From Laceyella sacchari (GTDB taxonomy: Bacteria; Bacillota; Bacilli; Thermoactinomycetales; Thermoactinomycetaceae): DNA of 64,000 nucleotides. Shown here piece after piece: positions 19,741 to 28,213 of this stretch. The notes beneath the pieces are model-generated. The model made no database searches and was not told the DNA's origin. It saw only the letters and a list, made by a program, of their open reading frames with translations. The first letter of the stretch is position 1; the number at the start of each line of letters is the position of its first letter. The position numbers and the translations under genes were made by a program. The stretch lies in contig NZ_SMDD01000001.1 in assembly GCF_004343255.1 (NCBI RefSeq), forward strand, positions 1 through 64,000, written 5' to 3'.

Positions 19741-19920
19741 TTATGCCAAAGGCGGAGTGGGCCAGCCCGGTTCTTGGCTCTCAAAACCGGGAGCCGGCCA
19801 GCCGGGTTCTTGGCTAGCGGTTGTAATATTCTCTACCTGGCTAGTTAGCCCCCATACGGTAGAGGTAGCAATTCCGAGGACGACCATAGCAGTTGACAGA
19901 TATTTAATCTTTAAAATCAT
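19741..19920 (-). CDS. Secreted signal-peptide precursor with tandem repeat (RRNPP pheromone candidate)
   Basis: A 59-aa precursor too short for usual gene calling. It begins MILKIKYLSTAMVVLGIATS, a basic start and hydrophobic core typical of a Sec signal, and ends with two 12-residue repeats: SQEPGWPAPGFE (36-47) and SQEPGWPTPPLA (48-59). The ATG overlaps the last codons of the HTH-TPR regulator gene in another frame and follows GGAGG by 9 nt, so translation is coupled. This matches the NprR-NprX, PlcR-PapR and Rap-Phr layout, in which a cleaved C-terminal oligopeptide is reimported by Opp and binds the regulator's TPR domain. A heptapeptide around SQEPGWP is the likely mature core; this is inference. 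Confidence 0.8.
   Translation of the reverse strand: MILKIKYLSTAMVVLGIATSTVWGLTSQVENITTASQEPGWPAPGFESQEPGWPTPPLA
19744..19815 (-). repeat. Two 36-nt tandem repeats within the peptide gene
   Basis: The two copies both begin AGCCAAGAACC and GGCTGGCC within a 36-nt unit and encode the duplicated SQEPGWPxP peptide. The differences are mostly at the 3' end of each unit. Confidence 0.8.
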
Positions 19921-21235
19921 GCTCTTCTACCTCCATCCTAGTAAAGTCTCTCTTTACATTATACATATTTCGCATGCAATTCTGAAATTCCTGCTCGTCC
20001 ACGCCATCGTAACATTTGGCCAGATTAAACCAAGCTTTGTACTCTTTCTCTTTATATCCATGTTTTTGGGTTAAATCCAATGCTTTTTTATAGTATGCGA
20101 TCGCATCCTCCACGTTGCCGGCGGTGTACGAGAGCTCGCCAATAGTGAGAAGGCTGGTGCTCAAATGCTTGGAGTCGTTATACTTTTCCGCTTGCTGGAT
20201 CGCTTTTAGCAAGGCGTTTCGGGCATCTTCCATTCTGTTTTGCTTCATGTACAAAGTGCCTAAGCGGTTGTATACTTTGGTGATGCGCTGTTCTTCCTTG
20301 TGCTTCTCTTCAACTTTCAGCGCCATTTTAAAGGAAGTTTCAGCCATGGACCAGTCTTTGGTCGCCGTGTAGGCGCTTCCTAAAACGATCCAAAGGTCGC
20401 ACATGCTGTCGTACAATTTGTTACGTCTTGCAATTTCAATGCCCTCTTCGGCATATTCGATCGACTCCTGATATAAGCCGATTAATCTCGAAAATTCTGC
20501 ACGCAACCAGTAGAAACCAAGCAAAGTTGCGGCATCTGCAATATTCGGAATTTGGCTCCAGATCTCTTGAACCAGACGCATCCCTTCGGTGATCCGACCC
20601 AACCGATGCAAATAGATGCCTTTGTTTCTGTAGAGCAGGATTTTGATGTGCTGATTGGTTCCGTTTTCCAAAAATGCTTCCAGCCCGTTGTCAGTGAAAG
20701 AGAGGGCTTGCTCCATCTGGTTCTGGTAGTAGCTGCTGAGACTTAACAGCAAGTAGCTGGCCGCTTCCATATTTTGTTCTTTGTAAGCGTTTTGTTGGGA
20801 GAGGCGCAGGGCATTGTACAGTGCACGTTCTGCTTGTTTCCATTTTTTCTTTGACATATAGCATTTGCCTTTTAAATAATAGGCGTGGGCGATGTATGGA
20901 TGTGATTCATCCAACACCAACTCTTCCAACTGCTGGAGTGCTTCGTCGACCAGACCGATCTGCCGTAGCGTAGCAACCGTGAGCATCTTAAATTTTACTT
21001 TTTTTAACTCGGATTGCTCTTTCACCAGCATTTCTGGAAGTTTATGCATCGGCAGATCTAATTTTTCCAATAAATATGAAATTTTTTCGGGGCTGACGTG
21101 GGCGACGCCGCGTTCGATGTTACTGACGGTGGCGGGGGATATGTTCTCGTCAGCCAAATCCTCCAGTCTTAGTCCACGCTCTTTTCTGACCTTGCGAATC
21201 ACTTCCCCAATCTCATGCAATGCTAATGTTTTCAT
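19904..21235 (-). CDS. HTH-TPR regulator of the RRNPP type
   Basis: A 443-aa protein with an N-terminal XRE helix-turn-helix (about 1-60: EVIRKVRKERGLRLEDLAD, SPATVSNIERG) and about nine TPR-like helical pairs across the rest (for example YLKGKCYMSKKKWKQAERAL and GELSYTAGNVEDAIAYYKKALDL). Length and layout match NprR/PlcR-like quorum-sensing receptors that bind reimported oligopeptides and DNA. The ATG at 21235 follows GAGGTGATC. Its 3' end overlaps the peptide gene by 17 nt. A -10-like TATAAT lies at 21265-21270 on the minus strand. The targets are unknown. Confidence 0.85.
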   Translation of the reverse strand: MKTLALHEIGEVIRKVRKERGLRLEDLADENISPATVSNIERGVAHVSPEKISYLLEKLDLPMHKLPEMLVKEQSELKKVKFKMLTVATLRQIGLVDEALQQLEELVLDESHPYIAHAYYLKGKCYMSKKKWKQAERALYNALRLSQQNAYKEQNMEAASYLLLSLSSYYQNQMEQALSFTDNGLEAFLENGTNQHIKILLYRNKGIYLHRLGRITEGMRLVQEIWSQIPNIADAATLLGFYWLRAEFSRLIGLYQESIEYAEEGIEIARRNKLYDSMCDLWIVLGSAYTATKDWSMAETSFKMALKVEEKHKEEQRITKVYNRLGTLYMKQNRMEDARNALLKAIQQAEKYNDSKHLSTSLLTIGELSYTAGNVEDAIAYYKKALDLTQKHGYKEKEYKAWFNLAKCYDGVDEQEFQNCMRNMYNVKRDFTRMEVEEHDFKD

Positions 21236-21426
21236 GCCGATCACCTCACAAGTAGTGGATTATTATTATATTACACCTTATTAAAAAAATTGGGAACTAT
21301 TATATTTAAATTTTCTTAAATATAAAAGAAGAAAGGAGGGTTATGTAGACGAAGGGTTGTTAATTATGTATAAAAAAGGATACATTAATTATTGACATCT
21401 ATGTTTTTGCGCCCTGAGGAGGAACA

Positions 21427-22248
21427 ATGAAGCTAACTCCTGTACTGAAAGAATTAAAAAAAAGAATAGTAGAAGAGCACGTTTTTGATATGTCCGCGCA
21501 ACTCGCTTATTATATCTTGATGTCCATTTTTCCTTTTTTGTTGCTTGCCGTTACAGTGTTAGGCTTTCTGCCTTTCACCAGTTCCGATATCCTGGCCATG
21601 ATCCAGCCTTACGCCCCGCCTTCCACTTATGAATTGTTGGAATCCAATCTGGCAGTGATTTTGGACGAGCAACGCGAAGGAGTGTTATCGCTTAGCTTGA
21701 TCATCACCATCTATCTGGCCTCAGTTGTTTTTCAATCCATTATTCGCATCATGGACAATGCCTATCGTGTTCATAAAGAAAGGCCGTTTTGGATGCAGGT
21801 TTTGCTGGGAATATTCTTGATGTTCGGTTTGCTTGGAGCGTTGGTGATTTCGCTGATGTTGCCCATTTTCGGCAAAGTGTTGGGACAATATGCATTTCGG
21901 ATGTTTGGTTTGACAGCATGGTTTTATGAAGTATGGACGTGGATTCGCTGGGTGTTGAGTAGCCTGGTTATTTTTATGGTGTTTTTGTGTTTGTATAAAT
22001 TTACTCCCAACACCCATGTTACCTTTGGACAAGCGCTGCCAGGAGCCCTCTTTGCGATGGCGGGGTGGCAAGCCAGTTCACTGGTGTTTTCATTTTATGT
22101 TTCCCTCAATAATTACTCCTTGGTGTATGGGAATTTGGGGGGGATTATCGTATTGGTAGGATGGTTTTACCTCTCTTCTATGGTATTAATATTGGGAGGG
22201 CTGTTAAATGCAGCCATATGTAAAACGAAAGAGCAGATAGAAAGTTAG
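21427..22248 (+). CDS. YihY/BrkB family membrane protein
   Basis: A 273-aa polytopic protein with about six membrane helices and the YihY hallmarks: an N-terminal DMSAQLAYYILMSIFPF block, IYLASVVFQSIIRIMDNAY in the middle and FSFYVSLNNYSLVYGNLGGI near the end. The family was once called ribonuclease BN in error; its function is unknown, possibly transport or envelope integrity. CTGAGGAGGAAC precedes the ATG. The AI-2E family gene follows after 8 bp. Confidence 0.88.
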   Translation: MKLTPVLKELKKRIVEEHVFDMSAQLAYYILMSIFPFLLLAVTVLGFLPFTSSDILAMIQPYAPPSTYELLESNLAVILDEQREGVLSLSLIITIYLASVVFQSIIRIMDNAYRVHKERPFWMQVLLGIFLMFGLLGALVISLMLPIFGKVLGQYAFRMFGLTAWFYEVWTWIRWVLSSLVIFMVFLCLYKFTPNTHVTFGQALPGALFAMAGWQASSLVFSFYVSLNNYSLVYGNLGGIIVLVGWFYLSSMVLILGGLLNAAICKTKEQIES

Positions 22249-22256
22249 GTGAGGAG

Positions 22257-23339
22257 ATGCCGCAGTCAAAGCTGTTTCGGTTAGGATACGGAATGATCAT
22301 GGTGTTGCTGATCATATTGCTGGCAAATAAGGTCAAGTTCATTTTCCAGCCGTTGGTCATTTTGGTGCAAACACTGTTTTTTCCGTTCCTTGTATCGGGT
22401 GTGTTGTTTTACCTGTTTCGCCCGGTGGTGCGGTTTTTGGAAAAGCGGGGTATTCCGCGGGGATTGGGTATTTTGCTGATTTATCTGGTGATGCTGGGGT
22501 TGTTGGTGCTCGTCGGCTTCCTGATCGGTCCGTTGCTCAAAGAGCAATTTAACCGCTTGTTGGCCAATTTTCCGCAAATGATCGACTCCGTACAGACACA
22601 ACTAATCAATTGGAGCCATCATCCCTGGGTGGCCAGTTATATCGACTGGAATCAAGTGGCGACGGCGGCGTCCAATTATTTGCGGAGCAGCATCTCCACG
22701 ATTGGGACGAACATTGCCAACTTTTTTTCAGTGATCACCAATATTATTCTCGTATTTGTGACCGTCCCGTTTATCCTGTATTACATGTTGAAGGAAGGAG
22801 AACGGTTTCCCCCTTACCTTTTGCGGTTATTGCCTGAGAAAGAGCGGCAACAGGGGCTCCGCATTCTCGGGGATATGGATTTTGCGCTCAGTTCGTACAT
22901 TAAAGGCCAAGTGCTGGTCAGCCTGTTAGTGGGCGTGCTGGTGTATATCGGCTATTTGATTATTGGTTTAGATTATTCGCTGATCTTGGCGCTGGTAACT
23001 ATGTTTACCAATGTGATCCCACTTGTCGGTCCGTTTATCGGGACGATCCCGGCAGTGATCGTGGCCCTTATTGATTCACCGATGATGGTGGTCTGGGTGT
23101 TGGTGGTGGCCTTTGTAGCCCAGCAATTGGAGGGGAACTTGGTTTCCCCGTATGTGATGGGTAAAAGTTTGGATGTCCATCCTTTAACCATCATTTTGTT
23201 ATTGCTCGTGGCCGGTAGCCTAGGCGGATTTTTGGGATTGTTGTTAGCGGTGCCGACCTATGCGGTGTTGAAAGTTGTGGTCAGCCACCTGTACCGGCTG
23301 GTGCGGTTACGTGCGATGAGCAAGCAAGAAGAGTCTTAA
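22257..23339 (+). CDS. AI-2E/PerM family membrane protein
   Basis: A 360-aa membrane protein of the AI-2E (PerM, YtvI-like) family with about eight helices and a long extracytoplasmic loop (about 95-145). The C-terminal part has the family's GPFIGTIPAVIVAL and QQLEGNLVSPYVMGKSLDVHPL segments. Members include AI-2 exporter TqsA and Na+/H+ antiporters; the substrate here is unknown. Eight bp separate it from the YihY gene and GTGAGGAG overlaps that gap, so they form an operon. A terminator follows. Confidence 0.9.
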   Translation: MPQSKLFRLGYGMIMVLLIILLANKVKFIFQPLVILVQTLFFPFLVSGVLFYLFRPVVRFLEKRGIPRGLGILLIYLVMLGLLVLVGFLIGPLLKEQFNRLLANFPQMIDSVQTQLINWSHHPWVASYIDWNQVATAASNYLRSSISTIGTNIANFFSVITNIILVFVTVPFILYYMLKEGERFPPYLLRLLPEKERQQGLRILGDMDFALSSYIKGQVLVSLLVGVLVYIGYLIIGLDYSLILALVTMFTNVIPLVGPFIGTIPAVIVALIDSPMMVVWVLVVAFVAQQLEGNLVSPYVMGKSLDVHPLTIILLLLVAGSLGGFLGLLLAVPTYAVLKVVVSHLYRLVRLRAMSKQEES

Positions 23340-23344
23340 ACGAC

Positions 23345-23376
23345 AACCTCCCGTGGTGCATAGCGGGGGGTTTTTA
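23345..23376 (+). terminator. Intrinsic terminator
   Basis: AACCTCCCG / CGGGGGGTT with TTTTTA, immediately after the AI-2E gene. Confidence 0.8.
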
Positions 23377-23630
23377 CGCCCTTATGATGGGAAGCGGTGC
23401 AGGAAAAATGTTAAATAATAAATCACAATTTTCAGTTTGATTGCAGATATTTTTGTGGAAGAAAGGGAATGAAACAAGATAGGGGCTGGGGGGATGCAAT
23501 GTTTCATTGTTGCTGTCGAATTGATATTTAATTAAAAACAGGAATATAGGAGGAATCTGTTTATTCATAGCCAATACTTTCACCAGTAAATTTAATAAAT
23601 TATTAGGACAATTGATAAGATGGAGGGATA
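23377..23630. other. AT-rich intergenic stretch
   Basis: About 250 bp of low-GC sequence before the small acidic peptide gene. No gene or confident promoter is seen. Confidence 0.4.
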
Positions 23631-23750
23631 ATGATGAAAGATTGGGATCCGATGGATTTAGAATGGAATCATGGGGAATTGGATGGGGAAACCAGAGAGG
23701 TAGAGATTGATACGGATGAGGATGGCATTAACATTGAGCTTGATTTTTAA
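23631..23750 (+). CDS. Small acidic protein (39 aa)
   Basis: A frame of 39 codons starting ATGATG after GGAGGGATA. The product (MMKDWDPMDLEWNHGELDGE ... INIELDF) has about 14 Asp/Glu and three Trp/Phe-type anchors and no membrane segment. A terminator lies about 130 bp downstream. No family is recognised; the good ribosome binding site and biased composition support translation. Confidence 0.5.
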   Translation: MMKDWDPMDLEWNHGELDGETREVEIDTDEDGINIELDF

Positions 23751-23880
23751 ACAAAGCTGGAGAGCCGGGTTTCTGGCTGCTGACAAGCCTAAATGGGTGC
23801 GAAAGGTGACTCAAGAGCTTTACCGACCGAACGTTCAATAATGAAAAGCACGCAATGTTGTTCGCTCCCCTTCCGCAACC

Positions 23881-23913
23881 AAGCCAGCTGGGTGAGCCCC
23901 GGCTTCTTTTTTT
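23881..23913 (+). terminator. Intrinsic terminator
   Basis: AAGCCAGCTGGG / CCCCGGCTT (imperfect) followed by CTTTTTTT, downstream of the small acidic protein gene. Confidence 0.6.
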
Positions 23914-23984
23914 AATCAATTGGCCAGTTAAATCATCATCTTGAGCGACGGGGTACAGCTGCCGTTTTGCATGTAGTGGACGCA

Positions 23985-24761
23985 TCACATGGAGTCTCGT
24001 GATGAAGGGGGGTGTTCGGTTCCTTCCCTCCATAATTTCTTTCCCAAGCGTTTGCTGAGCGGGCCGTAATCTTTCAAATTGGAGGTGTAAATCCACTGGT
24101 CGGCAGGAACTTCTGCGCAAATGATCGCATCGCCCACACTCCAACAATTACGTCCGTATTTGCTTTTTTGCCCAGATAGCATGCCGGTGAGATTGTTCAC
24201 GTTGATAATGCGCTCAGCTTCGGCGATTTGCGTCAGCGAGGCCAATTCTTCTCGGCATTTGGCGTAAAATGCTTCAATGCCGCAGGAGGGTTGCGGTTGT
24301 TGGCGGCAACCAAGATCCAGCATCCACCGTTTCCCTTCTTTGACGGGTGTGGCATGAGCCCGAATGCATCGGCATTCGTCGATCACTTCATCAATGCCGT
24401 CGATAAATAGAATTTCAAATTCATCTTCAATCAGGATGTCCAGGCGCTCTAGCAATTCTTCTTTGTCATATCCCACCTTTTTGGCTAAATAGGCGAACAC
24501 TTTTAACACACGGTCAAATTGCCGTGTACTGAAGCATCGCTGTCCGAGCCGAGCCAGTGCGTCTTCTACTGTCTCTTCCTCTAGCAAGAGAGTATGAAGG
24601 GTGATGCTGTTTTTCAAAAAGCTGTTTTTCAATTCGCCGATGACATAATTGGAGGTAGTGAGTGATTTGCCGTTGAGTTGCTGCCGAATTTGCCGTTGGC
24701 GCTCGGTGTCGGCTAAATACCGGTCTGCCAAAATGGTGGTGTCCAAAAAAAGTGTTTTCAT
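23985..24761 (-). CDS. PIN-like domain protein
   Basis: A 258-aa protein starting KTLFLDTTILADRYLAD, the first-strand acidic motif of PIN nucleases, with ELKNSFLKN (second acidic region), ERLDILIEDEF in the middle and NCWSVGDAIICAEVPADQWIYTSN near the C terminus, where a PIN domain places its third Asp and final strand. At 258 aa it is nearly twice the size of a VapC toxin, with a helical insertion in the centre. The ATG overlaps the stop of the upstream gene as ATGA. It is the last gene of a three-gene overlapping unit. Target and activity are unknown. Confidence 0.65.
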   Translation of the reverse strand: MKTLFLDTTILADRYLADTERQRQIRQQLNGKSLTTSNYVIGELKNSFLKNSITLHTLLLEEETVEDALARLGQRCFSTRQFDRVLKVFAYLAKKVGYDKEELLERLDILIEDEFEILFIDGIDEVIDECRCIRAHATPVKEGKRWMLDLGCRQQPQPSCGIEAFYAKCREELASLTQIAEAERIINVNNLTGMLSGQKSKYGRNCWSVGDAIICAEVPADQWIYTSNLKDYGPLSKRLGKKLWREGTEHPPSSRDSM

Positions 24762-25348
24762 TCACCGTCATCCCCCATAATCCAATTGAGACCGTGGTGA
24801 CGCAACCACTGATCCACGCGTCGAAACGTTTGCTTGTTGCAGTTTCCGTTTACCAGCGCGTCGATGGAGCGGGACAGAACGTCGAGATGTTCGGCAGTCA
24901 GCCGTTCCGCCTTGGTTTTGTGAATGGCGTCGTGAATGATGAGGCAGATGCGCCGCTCGTATTTGTGCAAATCAGGGTGGAGTTCGTTTTTGAGCTGATG
25001 AAGGAGGTCTTTGATAATGCCTAGCGTCTGGACGCGATCATGCATGTCATCGAAACGCTCTTCCAGAAGGGTGAAATATTTGCGGAGCTTGCTAAAGGCG
25101 TCCGCATGCATGAAGCGCCACAGTGAGTTGGCGTTCTGTCTGGCCGGGGACTGGGGAAACAACGCTTGCCGACGGAGGGTGAGCAGATCTTTGGATAGCG
25201 CCCGCTCTTCCTCTAGCCCGGGATACAGACCCAGACCCTGTTTGACGGCGGAATGATGAAGAAACCTGAGCAAAGCGGTGATTTGTTTTTCTTCGCTGGT
25301 GCGCGTTTTATCTCTTCGGTAGGGGAAGTGGCCATCGCGCTTATTCAC
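24758..25348 (-). CDS. Hypothetical protein, middle gene of the PIN operon (196 aa)
   Basis: A 196-aa basic, largely helical protein with no recognised domain. The N terminus is Arg/Lys-rich (RRDKTRTSEEKQ); the middle has long amphipathic helices (LWRFMHADAFSKLRKYF, RFDDMHDRVQTLGIIKDLL); the C terminus holds NKQTFRRVDQWLRHHGLNW. It starts with GTG after AAGGTGATG, inside the end of the upstream gene (8-bp overlap), and overlaps the PIN gene by 4 bp. The tight packing argues that the three proteins act together. Confidence 0.6.
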   Translation of the reverse strand: MNKRDGHFPYRRDKTRTSEEKQITALLRFLHHSAVKQGLGLYPGLEEERALSKDLLTLRRQALFPQSPARQNANSLWRFMHADAFSKLRKYFTLLEERFDDMHDRVQTLGIIKDLLHQLKNELHPDLHKYERRICLIIHDAIHKTKAERLTAEHLDVLSRSIDALVNGNCNKQTFRRVDQWLRHHGLNWIMGDDGE

Positions 25349-25985
25349 GTGACATCACCTTTTTCATTTTTGTCAACTCCATCAGCAGATAGTCGATGTC
25401 ATCAGGGGTCAAAGTTAATGTCACTTCATCTTTATGAGGTTCGTTGTCCAAAATATAGCGTAGCCAAGGCTGTTTTCGTGAGGGATTGGACGGTGATGCG
25501 ATTTCCATTTTTAATTGGGCATAGCGGAGCGGTTCCAGCCTGCCTTGTTGGTTGTCGAATGTCTTTTGATTGATTTCCCAGCTGCATCCGCTTAGTAATT
25601 TGGTTTTGGCTGTTTGTTTGATTTTGAGGGATTGCGACAATTGTGGATGGTAGAAGAGCTTTTCGATCGTTTTCAGTTTCTCCTGTACTTCGCGGCTTAA
25701 TTGCTCGCCTTCTGCTAATGGAATACCTTCCTCTTCGTAATATTTTAACTCCATGTCGATCAGGAGTTCCTCGTCTTGATTCAGGATGGCTAGCAAATAA
25801 CGTGGAATTTCTTCAAGGCATTGGTAGAATGTTTGTTCCTCCAGCTGGTGCTTGTGGATCAGCGACTGAACGGCGGACGGGTCAAACCGCAATTCCAACC
25901 GCTCAGGATGAACAAGGTGCAGGATCACCTGCTTCTCACGCCACAGTGCTTTGATGTGTGCGCAATACTCTTCGTAACATTTCAA
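25341..25985 (-). CDS. Hypothetical protein, first gene of the PIN operon (214 aa)
   Basis: A 214-aa acidic protein without signal peptide or membrane segment. It has a segment VILHLVHPERLELRFDPSAVQ near the N terminus, a Glu-rich helical centre (LSREVQEKLKTIEKLFYHP) and a C-terminal strand-helix EVTLTLTPDDIDYLLMELTKM. No known family is recognised. It is the first gene of the overlapping operon; GCAGGT lies 6 nt before the ATG. Confidence 0.6.
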   Translation of the reverse strand: MKCYEEYCAHIKALWREKQVILHLVHPERLELRFDPSAVQSLIHKHQLEEQTFYQCLEEIPRYLLAILNQDEELLIDMELKYYEEEGIPLAEGEQLSREVQEKLKTIEKLFYHPQLSQSLKIKQTAKTKLLSGCSWEINQKTFDNQQGRLEPLRYAQLKMEIASPSNPSRKQPWLRYILDNEPHKDEVTLTLTPDDIDYLLMELTKMKKVMSRE

Positions 25986-26036
25986 ACCTGCTCGTCCTTT
26001 CTCGCATGAATTGCAATGTTTAGGTATTCGCGACAG

Positions 26037-26071
26037 GGAGGCCTTTCCCCTGTTGCAGGAGGGGGAAAGGC
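26037..26071. repeat. Hairpin between convergent-side genes
   Basis: GCCTTTCCCC and GGGGAAAGGC form a 10-bp stem with an 11-nt loop; there is no T tract. It sits downstream of the GNAT gene and may act as a transcript 3' end. Confidence 0.45.
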
Positions 26072-26109
26072 GAGTTGGACCGGTATCGTCTCTTAGCGCT
26101 TGTGACCGC

Positions 26110-26610
26110 TTAGCGGGAAGGCAATGTCAATTGATAAAAGTGAACATCATGCCATTTGCCAAACTTATAACCCACTTCGCGCAGGATTCCCACTTCTCTG
26201 AATCCAAATTGCTCATGCAACCGAAAACTGCCTTCGTTGCCCCCGGTGATGCCGGCGATGATGACATGGTGGCCAATTTCCTGTGCCCGTGCAATGATGG
26301 ATCGCATCAGCTGTTTGCCAAGTCCGCGGCCTTGCGCCTCAGGATGGACGTAGATGGAGAGTTCCACTGTATGGCGGTAAGCCGGTTTGGTGCGGTATGG
26401 CAAGAGTCCGCTGTACCCGAGGACGGTTCCATCTTCTTCGGCGACGATCAGCGGATGGACTTCAGGGGAGTGGCTGGCAAACCATGCTTTGTGTTCGGCC
26501 ACAGTCTGTGCTTCCAAATCGAAGGTGGCAGTCGTCTCCACGACGGCGTAATTGTAAATGTCAACGAGTGCTGGCAAATCGGCAAGCGTGGCTGGGCGGA
26601 TCACAATCAT
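26110..26610 (-). CDS. GNAT N-acetyltransferase (phosphinothricin acetyltransferase-like)
   Basis: A 166-aa acetyltransferase. It starts MIVIRPATLADLPALVDIYN, followed by ELSIYVHPEAQGRGLGKQLM, which holds the acetyl-CoA pyrophosphate loop QGRGLG, and NEGSFRLHEQFGFREVG. These features are those of the PAT/YncA branch, which acetylates phosphinothricin, methionine sulfoximine or similar amines; the native substrate is not certain. GAAGGAG precedes the ATG at 26610, which is preferred over an upstream in-frame ATG. Confidence 0.88.
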   Translation of the reverse strand: MIVIRPATLADLPALVDIYNYAVVETTATFDLEAQTVAEHKAWFASHSPEVHPLIVAEEDGTVLGYSGLLPYRTKPAYRHTVELSIYVHPEAQGRGLGKQLMRSIIARAQEIGHHVIIAGITGGNEGSFRLHEQFGFREVGILREVGYKFGKWHDVHFYQLTLPSR

Positions 26611-26680
26611 CTTTTCACACTCCTTCAAGCAAGGATTCATTTCCTATGGAATTATGCGCCCATGAGATCAAGACAAAAAA

Positions 26681-26710
26681 ACTGCCGCTTCCCCAGGAGG
26701 CGGCAGTGTT
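26681..26710 (-). terminator. Intrinsic terminator after pncB
   Basis: ACTGCCGCCTCC / GAAGCGGCAGT followed by TTTTTTTG on the minus strand, 25 nt beyond the pncB stop. Confidence 0.85.
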
Positions 26711-26734
26711 TGGTTAAGAAAGCCGGGACATACA

Positions 26735-28189
26735 TTATTCTTCTGCTTTGATGGAATCGTAGATGCGGTTAAGCAACTGCTGCTTGGTGTCCCACAATTT
26801 TCGAGACAAGCTGACAGGATATACTTCTGGGTTCAGAATGCGCAAATACTCTTCCCAGAACAAGGAGAGTTGTTGCTGGTGGTGTTTGCGGATTTCCGAT
26901 AGGGGAGGCAGTTGATAAACGCGCTTCCCGTTTTGGAAGATCGGCTTTAATAGTGGCATTGCTTGGTAATGCTTCACTTTCTTCCGTCTGAATGGATGTT
27001 CAGGGTCGAACAAATGAAGTGGTTTGCTTTCATCGATTGTTTCTTCGACGGCCGTAATCAGATCGCCTCTCGCTTTGCCCGATTTGCGGTCGATGATGCG
27101 GTAGACGTTCTTGCGGCACGGCGTGGTGATTTTCGCCGGATTGGACGAAATTTTGATCGTGGGTGCCCATTCCCCATCTTCCAGGCGGGCCACCATTTTA
27201 TAGACAGCCCCTAATGCCGGTTGGTCAAACGCGGTAATCAATTTGGTGCCGACACCCCAAGCGTCGATCTTGGCTCCCTGCGACTTCAGGTTGAGGATCG
27301 TAAACTCATCCAAATCGCTGGAAGCAGTGATTTTGGTATCGGTGAGTCCTGCTTCGTCTAGCATGATCCGCGCTTGTTTGGACAGATAAGCGAGGTCGCC
27401 GCTGTCCAGACGAATGCCAGCCAGCTTGTTCCCTTGCTGTTTCAGCTCTAACCCCACCTTAATCGCATGGGGCACGCCGCTTTTCAGGGTATCGTAGGTG
27501 TCGACCAACAGCGTGGTGGCTTCGGGAAAGGCGGCGGCGTATGCTCGGAATGCTTCCAGCTCAGTGGGGAAATCTTGTACCCATGCATGTGCGTGCGTGC
27601 CACTACTGGGTATGCCGAAGCGTTGGCTGGCGTACGTGTTGGATGTTGCGTCGAATCCGCCGATGTAAGCTGCCCGCGTGCCCCAAACTGCTGCATCCTT
27701 TTCTTGCGCCCGGCGCGTACCGAACTCGAGGAGCGTGTCTTGTCCAGCTACATGGCGAACCCGGGCAGCCTTGGTGGCGATCAGAGATTGGTAACCAACA
27801 AAATTCAAGAGGGCTGTTTCGATCAGTTGCAGTTCCATGATATTGCCCTCTACCCGGATTAAGGGCTCACCCGGAAACGCGAGTGTTCCTTCGGGCATCG
27901 CATGGAGCGTGCCGGTAAAGCGAAAAGAGCGAAGCAAATCAAGAAATTCAGGTTCAAATGCCATCTCTCGCTCAAGAAAACGGATGTCCTCCTCTTGAAA
28001 ACGAAGGCCTTCCAAGTATTGAACCACCCTTTCCAGGCCGGCAAACACGACATAACCGTTGCCGAAAGGGAGTTTGCGGAAGTACAAGTCAAAAGCCCGC
28101 CGGTTTTGGTGCGTCCCGTTTTTGTAGTGAGCGTACATCATCGTCAGCTGGTATTTGTCAGTATGTAATGCGGAAATGGATAAAGACAT
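26735..28189 (-). CDS. pncB: Nicotinate phosphoribosyltransferase
   Basis: A 484-aa nicotinate phosphoribosyltransferase of NAD salvage, joining nicotinate with PRPP. Family blocks include LHTDKYQLTMMYAHYKNG at the N terminus, FGTRRAQEKDAAVWGTRAAYIGG, GTHAHAWVQ with the conserved histidine, and KIDAWGVGTKLITAFDQPALGAVYK. The C-terminal extension (about 380-484) is typical of the long Firmicute form. GGAGAAG precedes the ATG. The JAMM peptidase gene ends 24 bp upstream, so both may be on one transcript. Confidence 0.94.
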   Translation of the reverse strand: MSLSISALHTDKYQLTMMYAHYKNGTHQNRRAFDLYFRKLPFGNGYVVFAGLERVVQYLEGLRFQEEDIRFLEREMAFEPEFLDLLRSFRFTGTLHAMPEGTLAFPGEPLIRVEGNIMELQLIETALLNFVGYQSLIATKAARVRHVAGQDTLLEFGTRRAQEKDAAVWGTRAAYIGGFDATSNTYASQRFGIPSSGTHAHAWVQDFPTELEAFRAYAAAFPEATTLLVDTYDTLKSGVPHAIKVGLELKQQGNKLAGIRLDSGDLAYLSKQARIMLDEAGLTDTKITASSDLDEFTILNLKSQGAKIDAWGVGTKLITAFDQPALGAVYKMVARLEDGEWAPTIKISSNPAKITTPCRKNVYRIIDRKSGKARGDLITAVEETIDESKPLHLFDPEHPFRRKKVKHYQAMPLLKPIFQNGKRVYQLPPLSEIRKHHQQQLSLFWEEYLRILNPEVYPVSLSRKLWDTKQQLLNRIYDSIKAEE

Positions 28190-28213
28190 GATTAATCTTC
28201 TCCCTATGGTGTG

